Shown in pieces: positions 50,653-58,160 of a DNA stretch of 64,000 nucleotides. Position 1 is the stretch's first letter. The number at the start of each line of letters is the position of its first letter. The position numbers and the translations under genes were made by a program. Origin of the DNA: Mesorhizobium onobrychidis (GTDB taxonomy: Bacteria > Pseudomonadota > Alphaproteobacteria > Rhizobiales > Rhizobiaceae); contig NZ_CP062229.1 in assembly GCF_024707545.1 (NCBI RefSeq), positions 5,623,501 to 5,687,500 on the forward strand. Reading direction: 5' to 3'. The notes beneath the pieces are model-generated. The model worked only from the letters and a program-made list of their open reading frames with translations, was not told where the DNA came from and ran no database searches.

Positions 50653-51063
50653 CTACTCGGGGATGTGAGGGGTATGTCGCTTATCCTCGGCAGGATCGGC
50701 ATCGATCCGCGCCTTGTCGGGATCGAAGGCGCCATGGCGGGCAATGGCCAATGCCGGCGTGTCGGGCGTCTCGTAGGCCCACATGAAGTCATCAGCCGAT
50801 CCGCCGACCGCATGAACCCGCCAGTAACTCGCCGTGCCCTTCAGCGGGGAGCGCTTTGTGGTGTTCGTCTTCTCCAGCAGGTCGAAATAGATATCCTCGA
50901 AAGGGATGTAGAAAATGGGATCGTGTCCATCTTCATGAAGCACTTTTGCCCGCTCGGTCGAGGCAACAATCGCGTCGGAGAACCTGACCGTCACGGTTCC
51001 ATTGAACGGGGTGATTGTAAGCGCGCCGGGATGGCGGGCGGAATTTGCGGCTAAGGGCTGCAT
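50653..51063 (-). CDS. DUF427-family protein
   Basis: A 136-residue protein with the DUF427 core: 'PHPG'-like 'ARHPGALTITPFNGTVTVRF', 'VLHEDGHDPIFYIPFEDIYF', 'SPLKGTASYWRV', 'DDFMWAYETPDTPALAIARH'. The start at ATG 51063 is preferred. Upstream extension is basic and unlike the family. A full-consensus EcfG promoter lies 35-60 nt upstream. DUF427 is widespread in bacteria and plants; no enzyme activity is established. Cytoplasmic. Confidence 0.88.
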   Translation of the reverse strand: MQPLAANSARHPGALTITPFNGTVTVRFSDAIVASTERAKVLHEDGHDPIFYIPFEDIYFDLLEKTNTTKRSPLKGTASYWRVHAVGGSADDFMWAYETPDTPALAIARHGAFDPDKARIDADPAEDKRHTPHIPE

Positions 51064-51096
51064 TCGAATTCTCCGTTGGCTGGAGTTGTCTCCTGG

Positions 51097-51122
51097 AACG
51101 TCGTATCGCCGATCGGGGTTCC
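51097..51122 (-). promoter_or_regulatory. EcfG-type promoter of the DUF427 gene
   Basis: Minus strand GGAAC at 51122-51118, 17 nt, then CGTT at 51100-51097: full consensus, 34 nt before ATG 51063. Confidence 0.7.
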
Positions 51123-51302
51123 AGTTCGGCCGGTTGTTGGCGTTTGTCGCTGCCGCGGCAGTTACGGCGATGGGCGCGGTGAAGCGCGGCCGTTGTGTGG
51201 TTCGCCTTCGCGTCAAAGACATACCGCAAGGTCCCCGCGACGCGGGCTTTCTCAGCCTTCCGGCTGCAGGTGAAAAACCTCTGCGGGGCATTCAGATTCG
51301 AG

Positions 51303-51328
51303 GGAACGTTACCGCCGAAGAGTTCGTT
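51303..51328 (+). promoter_or_regulatory. EcfG-type promoter of the CBS gene
   Basis: GGAAC at 51303-51307, 17 nt, then CGTT at 51325-51328: full consensus, 56 nt before ATG 51384. Confidence 0.7.
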
Positions 51329-51383
51329 TCCTAGGTCAACACCAAAACCGGCGGCGGGCTTCGCAAGTTAAAGGGAGATTGCC

Positions 51384-51821
51384 ATGAAAGTCGGCAACTG
51401 CATGACGAGGAATGTCCAGGTTGCGAACCCCGAACAGTCCATCCGCGAAGTAGCGCAGATCATGGGCAAGCTTGACGCCGGAGTGATGCCGGTGGGCGAC
51501 CACGACCGGCTGGTCGGGATGATCACCGATCGTGATATCGCGATCCGCGGCGTAGCATTGGGTATGGGGCCTGACACCAAGGTGCGTGATGTCATGAGCC
51601 CGGAGGTCAAATACTGCTTCGATGACGAAGACGTCGAGCATGTGCTTGAGAACATGGGCGACCTGCAGGTACGTCGGCTTCCGGTTCTGAACCGCGACAA
51701 GAGGCTGGTCGGCATCATCTCTCTTGGCGATCTCGCGACGAATGGCGAGGCGGCAGAAGCGGGAGAGGCTTTAAGCGACATCTCGAAGCCGGGCGGCGAG
51801 CACTCGCAAACTGCTCACTGA
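51384..51821 (+). CDS. Two-CBS-domain protein
   Basis: A 145-residue protein made of a CBS pair: CBS1 about residues 6-65 ('TRNVQVANPEQSIREVAQIM', 'GVMPVGDHDRLVGMITDRDI') and CBS2 about 72-130 ('FDDEDVEHVLENMGDLQVRR', 'LPVLNRDKRLVGIISLGDLA'). Such free-standing pairs bind adenine nucleotides and regulate partners. The partner is unknown. AAAGGGAG lies before ATG 51384. A full EcfG promoter is close upstream. A stable hairpin follows the stop. Confidence 0.92.
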   Translation: MKVGNCMTRNVQVANPEQSIREVAQIMGKLDAGVMPVGDHDRLVGMITDRDIAIRGVALGMGPDTKVRDVMSPEVKYCFDDEDVEHVLENMGDLQVRRLPVLNRDKRLVGIISLGDLATNGEAAEAGEALSDISKPGGEHSQTAH

Positions 51822-52132
51822 CTGACGCTGCGACACGGTAGTGACAGTCAACGTATCTTGTTTGGCGGTGCGTCGGCCAACGCCGATGCACCGCCGAGTG
51901 CTAATCGTGCAGACGCGGACGCATCGGATCACGACGCGCCGAGACGTTCACCGGGATGTCGTGTCGTGATAAACTCTCCTTGCGACGGGACCGCGCGACA
52001 CCAAGACGGGGCATCTCGCAGCCGAGTGGCCCTCGTCGCAGACGATGAGCTTGAGCGCCTGATGTTCTCGAACGATTGCAAGCGTCCTGCCAAAGCCCAT
52101 GGTGAAGGTGGGGCCCCTCGGAGTGGATAGAT
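51822..52132. other. Gene-free stretch with a strong hairpin
   Basis: No coding frame is supported. GGCGGTGCGTCGGC (51864-51877) pairs with 51882-51895 with one G-U pair and a CAAC loop. It probably ends the CBS transcript, though no T-run follows. Confidence 0.5.
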
Positions 52133-53263
52133 TTGGGTTGGTCGCTGAACCTCGGGACGATCGCCGGCACCACCGTGCGCGTTCACTTTGCCTTCCTGCT
52201 TCTGCTCGTCTGGATTTGGCTGACGCACTATCAGATCGGCGGCACGCCAGCGGCCTGGGAAGGCGTTGCCTTCATCATTGCCGTCTTTGCCTGCGTGGTC
52301 CTGCATGAGTTCGGCCACATCGCCGCCGCACGGTACTTCGGCATCGGAACGCCGGACATTACGCTTTTCCCGATCGGCGGCGTGGCCAGGCTGGAACGCA
52401 TGCCCGAAGAGCCGGGGCAGGAGTTCGTGATCGCGGTCGCGGGGCCGCTGGTCAATGTCGCGATCGCCGCGCTGATCTTCGTCTTGCTCGGCGGGTCGGC
52501 GGGTGTCGAACAGATGGCCGGGATCGAGGATCCGCGTATGAATTTTCTCGCCAGGCTTGCCGGGGTCAATGTCTTCCTGGTCCTTTTCAACATGATCCCG
52601 GCCTTCCCGATGGATGGCGGCCGTATCCTGCGCGCCGCCCTCGCCGCCCGCCTTTCCTGGTCGCGCGCGACCCAGATCGCCGCCACGATCGGGCAAGGAT
52701 TGGCCTTCGTCTTCGGTTTCGTTGGGCTGTTCTACAACCCGCTGCTAATCTTCATCGGCATCTTCGTCTATCTCGCCGCGGCAGCAGAAGCGCAGAACGC
52801 ACAGATCCGCGAGGTTGCCACAAGCGTCCTGGTCGGTGACGTGATGATCACCGAGTTCGCCCGGCTGGAACGGTCGGCGACGCTCGACGAGGCAATCGAG
52901 ATGCTGCTCGCGACCACGCAGCACGACTTCCCTGTCATCGACTCCGCCGGCCATCTTGAGGGATTGGTGACACGCAACGACATGATCCGGACATTGAAGG
53001 AAAAGGGACCCGCTGCACCCGTCGCGAGCGCAATGCGGAGCGATATCCCGAAAATACATTACCGCAAAAGTCTCGAGGAAAGCCTGCGGCTCATGCAGCA
53101 GGCAGATGTGCCAGCTATCGCCGTCGTGGACAATTCCGACCGGCTGGTCGGGCTCATGACACACGAAACCATAGGCGAGATGCTTATGGTCCGCTCGGCG
53201 GTTTCGGATGCCTTCCGATTTGGTCGTTTGCGTGGGAGCAAACCGCGACTCACACGGATCTGA
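52133..53263 (+). CDS. Site-2 protease family metalloprotease with CBS domains
   Basis: A 376-residue membrane protease. The zinc motif H58-E-F-G-H62 lies in a membrane segment ('CVVLHEFGHIAAARYFGIGT'), and the second ligand Asp lies in 'NMIPAFPMDGGRILRAALAA'. About five membrane segments are followed by two CBS domains (residues about 230-350: 'LDEAIEMLLATTQHDFPVID', 'LMQQADVPAIAVVDNSDRLV'). The start is TTG 52133 with GGAGTGGA as ribosome binding site. Bacterial homologues cleave membrane-bound regulators. Its substrate is unknown. It ends at the terminator at 53338. Confidence 0.9.
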   Translation: MGWSLNLGTIAGTTVRVHFAFLLLLVWIWLTHYQIGGTPAAWEGVAFIIAVFACVVLHEFGHIAAARYFGIGTPDITLFPIGGVARLERMPEEPGQEFVIAVAGPLVNVAIAALIFVLLGGSAGVEQMAGIEDPRMNFLARLAGVNVFLVLFNMIPAFPMDGGRILRAALAARLSWSRATQIAATIGQGLAFVFGFVGLFYNPLLIFIGIFVYLAAAAEAQNAQIREVATSVLVGDVMITEFARLERSATLDEAIEMLLATTQHDFPVIDSAGHLEGLVTRNDMIRTLKEKGPAAPVASAMRSDIPKIHYRKSLEESLRLMQQADVPAIAVVDNSDRLVGLMTHETIGEMLMVRSAVSDAFRFGRLRGSKPRLTRI

Positions 53264-53337
53264 GCAGGAGGATGTTCTTTCTACCGCCGGATCGGGTGAG
53301 TGCGCTCTAAATCGTAGGGGAGCGATAAGCAGAAATC

Positions 53338-53368
53338 GGCCGGAACGAGGTCGTTCCGGCCCGTTTTC
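53338..53368 (+). terminator. Rho-independent terminator
   Basis: GGCCGGAACG (53338-53347), AGGT loop, CGTTCCGGCC (53352-53361), then CGTTTTCTG. It ends the site-2 protease transcript; the minus-strand TerC gene ends just beyond it. Confidence 0.85.
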
Positions 53369-53374
53369 TGTGTC

Positions 53375-54031
53375 TCAAGCGCCCGCGACATGAGGCAGAA
53401 GTTCAAGCGCACCGCGATAGATCATGTCGGCAGCTACGTAGAGGATGACCACCAGGCCGACATAGGCAATCCAACGGTGCTTCTGAAGCAGATTGGCAAT
53501 GAGGTTTGCGGCAATGCCCATCAGCGCGACGGAGAGGACAAGGCCGAAGATCAGTACGTTTGGATGTTCGCGCGCAGCACCCGCTACCGCCAGAACATTG
53601 TCGAGCGACATCGAGACGTCGGCGATGATGATCTGCCAGGTTGCCTGCGCCAGGGTCTTGCGTGGAGCCTTGCCAGCTACGATGCCATCGTAGTCGACAT
53701 CACTTTCCGAAAGCGCTTCGATCGCCTGTTGTTCCTGCGCATGGTTTTGCCGGAGTTCGCGCCACATCTTCCAGCATACCCACAACAGCAATATACCGCC
53801 GGCCAATAGCAACCCGACGATCTGCAAGAGCTGGGTTGTCGCGGCCGCAAAGCCGATGCGCAGAACGGCCGCTGCGATTATACCAACGACGATTGCATTT
53901 CTGCGCTGCTCTTTGGGCAGTCCGGCCGCGGCAAGGCCGATAACGATTGCGTTGTCACCGGCCAGCACCAGGTCGATCATGATGACCTGCAACAGAGCGG
54001 TCATTGCTTCAGGACTAAAAAATTCTGTCAT
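53375..54031 (-). CDS. TerC-family membrane protein (YjbE-like)
   Basis: A 218-residue protein with about seven membrane segments and the TerC hallmark acidic pairs: 'QVIMIDLVLAGDNAIVIGLA' near the N-terminus and 'QIIIADVSMSLDNVLAVAGA' in the middle. The loop between them is acidic and hydrophilic. TerC/Alx-type proteins are linked to metal (manganese, tellurite) handling. ATG 54031 fits the family length. A structured stretch lies upstream, but it does not match the manganese riboswitch consensus. Confidence 0.88.
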   Translation of the reverse strand: MTEFFSPEAMTALLQVIMIDLVLAGDNAIVIGLAAAGLPKEQRRNAIVVGIIAAAVLRIGFAAATTQLLQIVGLLLAGGILLLWVCWKMWRELRQNHAQEQQAIEALSESDVDYDGIVAGKAPRKTLAQATWQIIIADVSMSLDNVLAVAGAAREHPNVLIFGLVLSVALMGIAANLIANLLQKHRWIAYVGLVVILYVAADMIYRGALELLPHVAGA

Positions 54032-54405
54032 ACGGCACCCTTGCGTTCAGCTAGGGGTGACGCGGCTTGCGAGCATAACCGTAGAGCAACGCGGACACCG
54101 CGTATGACAAGAGAAATGCCGCTACAGCTGAAGAAATCTCAAAGCCAGGCCACCCGGATTGAATTCCAGTCCGACATCACAGTCCTGATGGACTGCCAGA
54201 GGGGCCCGGCCTGGTAGCACCTAGCTATTGCCGTAAGCGCAAAAACTCAAGGCTTAATTGTGATTCGGCACATGCGGCATCGAGCTCGGCAGTTTCGTTA
54301 CGCCAAGTCGATTGAGCACGCGGCCATTGAACGGACAGGCAGCCGCAAGTACACTGATACCGTGGGCCTCGGTCCGTTTCTGTAATACCCGATCTGCGGC
54401 CGGCG
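54032..54405. other. Intergenic region with potential RNA structure
   Basis: No coding frame is supported. A set of inverted repeats lies at 54145-54214, described separately. The promoters of the divergent TerC and antiporter genes must be here, but I cannot name them. Confidence 0.4.
54145..54214 (-). promoter_or_regulatory. Inverted-repeat structure upstream of the TerC gene
   Basis: CCAGGCC (54145-54151) pairs with GGCCTGG (54208-54214), enclosing a hairpin of CAGTCC (54180-54185) and GGACTG (54190-54195) with a TGAT loop. A second copy, CAGTCC at 54167-54172, could pair instead with the same GGACTG, so two alternative folds exist. This may be a leader element of the TerC gene, starting about 115 nt before it. 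Confidence 0.35.
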
Positions 54406-55536
54406 ATGGCGATGAGGAAATCCGTCTTGGCTGTTCATCGACGACCGATCGGCCAATATCTGTTCCCAATCGGCTCCTTGGGCCTGGCCGCGCTAATTCA
54501 TTTCGGCGCCGCGTCGATGGAGCCTTCGCTGCTTTCGATCAAGATCCTTGCGTTGATCGTGGTCGCTATCTTCATCTTCGCGACCGTGTTTGTGGTTTTG
54601 CATCATGCCGAAGCCGTCGCACGGCGGCTCGGTGAACCTTATGGCACGCTGCTGTTGACATTTTCGGTGACGGCCATCGAAGCATCGGTCATCGTTTCGA
54701 TGATGCTGCATGGCGAAAACAACCCGACGCTGGCACGCGAGTCCGTGTTTTCGACGGTCATGATCGTGTGCGCTGGTGTTGTCGGGATCTGCCTCACCCT
54801 GGGTGGGCTGAAGCATCGATATCAGGACATCAAACGACAGGGCACCAACGCTTGCCTTGCCGTCATTATGGCGCTGACGGTTCTGACGCTGATCCTTCCA
54901 AACTACACTCTTGCAACAAGCCCCGGAACGTTCTCCGCATCGCAACTCGCTTTCGTGAGCGTTCTTTCAGTCCTCCTCTATGGAGCGTTCGTCTTTGCTC
55001 AGATGGTGCGCCATCGGGGCGATTTTATCGAGGATCTGACATCCAGCGCCGAACATGAGGAGCATGTATCTGAGGGTGGGAAAGTGACCACCAATGTGCT
55101 CCTTTTATTTGTCGGACTGGCAGGGATCGTTCTTCTGACCGAGCAGGTGGCCGGCAGTATCGAGAATGGGCTCGAGTTTCTTCAAGTCACCCAGGCGGAC
55201 GCAATCGTGGGCTTCTTCGTCGCTGCGCTTGTGCTTATGCCGGAGGCGGTATCGGCGGTTCGGGCAGCGCTCAATAACGAACTTCAGCGAGGGCTGAATG
55301 TTGCCCTCGGCTCGGCCTGCGCCACAATCGGCCTGACAATCCCGGCGATCGGTGCGGCGAGCCTACTCACAGGACGAAGCCTGACTCTCGGTCTGGGCCC
55401 AGGGGATACCGTGCTTCTCATCCTCGCGCTTGCCATCAGCATCGTGAGCTTTGGGACGGGCCGAACAACGATGCTGACGGGGCTCGTTCATCTCGTCGTG
55501 TTTGTCGCCTATCTGTTCCTTATCTTCGTGCCGTAG
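54406..55536 (+). CDS. ChaA-like calcium (or sodium)/proton antiporter
   Basis: A 376-residue protein with eleven or so membrane segments. The two alpha-repeat motifs of the CaCA family are visible: 'GEPYGTLLLTFSVTAIEASV' (the G-E-P-x-G-T-x-L-L ... E segment) and 'GFFVAALVLMPEAVSAVRAA'. The acidic glutamates in these helices bind the cation. It would export calcium or sodium in exchange for protons across the inner membrane. Start at ATG 54406 or 54412. It is divergent from the TerC gene. Confidence 0.88.
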   Translation: MAMRKSVLAVHRRPIGQYLFPIGSLGLAALIHFGAASMEPSLLSIKILALIVVAIFIFATVFVVLHHAEAVARRLGEPYGTLLLTFSVTAIEASVIVSMMLHGENNPTLARESVFSTVMIVCAGVVGICLTLGGLKHRYQDIKRQGTNACLAVIMALTVLTLILPNYTLATSPGTFSASQLAFVSVLSVLLYGAFVFAQMVRHRGDFIEDLTSSAEHEEHVSEGGKVTTNVLLLFVGLAGIVLLTEQVAGSIENGLEFLQVTQADAIVGFFVAALVLMPEAVSAVRAALNNELQRGLNVALGSACATIGLTIPAIGAASLLTGRSLTLGLGPGDTVLLILALAISIVSFGTGRTTMLTGLVHLVVFVAYLFLIFVP

Positions 55537-56145
55537 GACACGGGGCCGTGTCGTGCCGATTTGGCGCACATGGCTAGCCTGCAGCTACTGGATCTTAGAG
55601 CGCAAGCGATCCGTCACGAACTCCATCAACACCACTATGACGAAGATCACGAGAATGATGGTCGAGGCATTCTTATATTGGAAAAGATCGAACGCGACCT
55701 TCAGTTCCTGGCCGATGCCACGGCTCCGACAAGGCCGAGAACAACGGACGAGCGCACTGCCTTTTCAAGCGCAAACAGCGTGGTGTTTATCAGGGACGGC
55801 ATAGCATCAGGCAGAACTGCCCCGCAGAGAACAGAGAACCGACTGGCGCCGATTGCAAACAGCGCTTCCTAACCCCAGCTCCACCCAGAATTGTTGCCTT
55901 ATAAAGAACGAGTGCCACGAAACAGACGTACAGATACGCCGACAGTAGAAAATACTCTTGCAGCTCGTGTTTTAACTTTTGTGAAGGTCATAAAGCTTCC
56001 TCGCGATGCGCTCGCAGTGGGACGCAGCAACGCTCCCGCCAAAAGCGCGCAACCGAAATGCCTTGAATATTGACGCGCAGACCCGGCATCGACTCGCAGA
56101 AGACCGCTGCCGCCTCGACAGATCACGCTTGTGTTCATGCCTCCC
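55537..56145. other. Intergenic region with a phosphonate permease remnant
   Basis: Apart from the phnE fragment at 55585-55869, a few short frames lie here (for example on the minus strand at 55899-56138), but none is recognised. Confidence 0.35.
55585..55869 (-). pseudogene. C-terminal remnant of a PhnE-type phosphonate ABC permease
   Basis: The minus strand reads 'LINTTLFALEKAVRSSVVLG' and 'LVGAV', then, after the loss of about one base, 'IGQELKVAFDLFQYKNASTI' and 'ILVIFVIVVLMEFVTDRLRS' to TAG at 55587-55585. This is the conserved end of PhnE (LVGAGGIGQELK-x-AFDLF). The N-terminal half is missing. Other phn genes are not in the window. Confidence 0.7.
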
Positions 56146-57168
56146 TCATAGAAACATCGTGTCCAGCCGCTCGATGCTCCAGAACGCCGCGACGGTTCCG
56201 ATCACATAGGCCGAAGCGACGATAGCCCGCCGCGGTATCGTGATGATGCGCCGTATCGAATGAACGGCGAGCAGGATCGCCGCGATGAATAGGAGCTGCC
56301 CGATTTCAACGCCGATATTGAACGACAGCAAAGCGAGCGGAATATCGCCGCGCGGCAGCCCAAGATCAACCAGGGCGCCAGCGAAGCCGAAGCCGTGCAG
56401 CAGGCCGAAAGCGAAGGCGACGACCCAAGGCCATTGGATGGTCAGGCTCGACTGCCCGCGCTCCATCCTAACGATTTCGGTCGCGACAAGCAGGATGCTG
56501 AGGGCGATCATTGCCTCCACCGGCGCCGACGGCAAAGTGATCCAACCGATGGTGGCGAGAGTCAGCGTGATCGAATGGGCGACGGTGAACGCGGTGATCG
56601 TCTCGACTATCCGTCGCCAGCCGCGCACGATCAACATCAGCGCGGCGACGAACAGGAGGTGGTCGATGCCGGAGGCGATGTGCTCGATGCCGTGGCGAAA
56701 ATAGGTCGCGGCCACCTCCCAAGGGTTCTGCGTCGCGGGGATCGCCATGTCGGGCGCGCTAGGGGTGAGCCGCTCGACCCATGTGCCGCCATCGGCGAAC
56801 TCGATGCGCACCAGCGCGTCGGTCATGGTCTGCGATAGGCCCTCGATGCTCACTTTCTGGCCGGCGAGCGGTTCGATCGCTGCAATCCGCCACGTCTGAA
56901 CCATGGCGTCGCCCGTCGCGCGCGACACCACCGGCGTCAGATTCTCGACCGCGCCAGAAAAGCGCGGCGAAAGCGCGAGCCTGAAATCGCCCTGCATCGG
57001 TGTCTTGAAGGTTACGCTGAACTCACCCGGGTTTTCCTCTCGAAGCTCTAGAAACGCCGGGCGCATCTCGTGTGTCAGGGCCGGGGAGGCCCCAACGCAT
57101 GCCGCAACCAAAAGCAATGCAGCGCGCCCGAACCGCAGGAGTAAGGCTAGGAAACGGACCGGGCTCAT
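56146..57168 (-). CDS. HupE/UreJ-family membrane protein
   Basis: A 340-residue protein. A signal sequence ends near residue 34, followed by an exported domain (residues about 35-145: 'RPAFLELREENPGEFSVTFK') and then six or seven membrane segments. The HupE-type histidine motifs are visible in 'RHGIEHIASGIDHLLFVAAL' and 'LLHGFGFAGALVDLGLPRGD'. HupE-like proteins move nickel or cobalt in some bacteria, but this large two-part form is of unknown role. It overlaps the upstream parvulin gene by ATGA (57168-57165), so it is the last gene of the operon starting at 60763. Confidence 0.85.
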   Translation of the reverse strand: MSPVRFLALLLRFGRAALLLVAACVGASPALTHEMRPAFLELREENPGEFSVTFKTPMQGDFRLALSPRFSGAVENLTPVVSRATGDAMVQTWRIAAIEPLAGQKVSIEGLSQTMTDALVRIEFADGGTWVERLTPSAPDMAIPATQNPWEVAATYFRHGIEHIASGIDHLLFVAALMLIVRGWRRIVETITAFTVAHSITLTLATIGWITLPSAPVEAMIALSILLVATEIVRMERGQSSLTIQWPWVVAFAFGLLHGFGFAGALVDLGLPRGDIPLALLSFNIGVEIGQLLFIAAILLAVHSIRRIITIPRRAIVASAYVIGTVAAFWSIERLDTMFL

Positions 57169-58043
57169 CGCGACGCCACATCGGCTTTCGGGCCAGGAGA
57201 AAGCAGCTTCGCCACCTCGTCACCATAGACGACACCGTATTTCTCGCGCAGCCGTGCAATGTAGTCGCGGCTGACTTCGTCCTGGCGATCTCTGAGCCAT
57301 TCGGCTGACACGGCCTCACGCGCCTCTTCGAAAGGACGCGAACCCTGTTCGTTCCGCTCGGAGACATTGATCAGGTGGTAGCCATAGCCGGACTTGAACG
57401 GGCCGGCCCAGCTTCCCGTTCTCGCGGCGTAGATCTCGCGCGAAAGCTCCTCGCCGAGCATCCCGGTCGCCTCCTGTTCGCCGAGGTTCTTGAACTCGGT
57501 GCCGAGCAGAAATCTGTCGCCTAATTCCGCCACGTCGCCGGCATCGCCGGCCTGGAGCCGTTCGAGCATATCGGCCGCATCGGCGGCGGCGTCCTTGCGG
57601 CCGTCCGGATTGAAATAGACCTGTCGGAAACTTGCCTTGCTTGCGACGCGGAACAGGTCGAGATTGGCTTCATAGTATTTTCTAAGATCGGCTACCGTCG
57701 GCTCGACGACCTTGGCAGTGTCCTTGAGCAGGAACTCCAGTTTCTGGGCCAGCCGGCGCCTGACAATCGTGTCGTGCTCTTCGAGACCCATTTCCCGCGC
57801 CTCGCGAGCGAATAGTTCCTCTTTTATCAGCTCAGTAATCAAGGCTTGCAGCTCCTGGCCGTCCGGGGGACGCTGCCACTGGCCCTTGAAAGTTTCGGTG
57901 AGCCACTTCAGCTCGCCGTCGCCGACACGCACCGGCTCGATGCTTTTCGTCTGCTCTTCGCTGTCGCCAAGCCATGCAAAGGCAGCGAACAGCACGGTGC
58001 CCGCCACGACAAAATGCAGCAAGGGTTCATGAAAAAGTTTCAT
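57165..58043 (-). CDS. Parvulin-type peptidyl-prolyl isomerase
   Basis: A 292-residue membrane-anchored periplasmic foldase. The N-terminal segment 'LLHFVVAGTVLFAAFAWLG' is the anchor. A SurA/PrsA-like chaperone part follows ('ALITELIKEELFAREAREMG'), then the rotamase domain ('RQVYFNPDGRKDAAADAADM' to 'GPFKSGYGYHLINVSERNEQ', where the last is the family's G-x-S-x-G-x-H-x-x-x-V motif). It probably helps fold the exported proteins encoded around it. It overlaps the HupE-like gene by four bases. Confidence 0.88.
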   Translation of the reverse strand: MKLFHEPLLHFVVAGTVLFAAFAWLGDSEEQTKSIEPVRVGDGELKWLTETFKGQWQRPPDGQELQALITELIKEELFAREAREMGLEEHDTIVRRRLAQKLEFLLKDTAKVVEPTVADLRKYYEANLDLFRVASKASFRQVYFNPDGRKDAAADAADMLERLQAGDAGDVAELGDRFLLGTEFKNLGEQEATGMLGEELSREIYAARTGSWAGPFKSGYGYHLINVSERNEQGSRPFEEAREAVSAEWLRDRQDEVSRDYIARLREKYGVVYGDEVAKLLSPGPKADVASR

Positions 58044-58114
58044 TGGGCGGCGTCCTTGCTAGCTAGGCGGTGTCGATGAGTTGGTGCCGCCTTGGCGAGT
58101 GGCGAGCGGTAGGC

Positions 58115-58132
58115 AGACGCCTCTGGGCGTCT
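58115..58132. terminator. Small stem-loop between DUF3604 and parvulin genes
   Basis: AGACGCC (58115-58121) and GGCGTCT (58126-58132) with a TCTG loop. There is no T-run, so it is more likely an mRNA processing or stabilising hairpin. Confidence 0.45.
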
Positions 58133-58160
58133 ACCTTGTCTTGATGCGTCGCTTCCTTCC

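Noticed and set aside
54032..54300. Possible yybP-ykoY manganese riboswitch before the TerC gene.
   Set aside because: The conserved GGGGAGUA and matching 3' segments are not visible; only generic inverted repeats remain.
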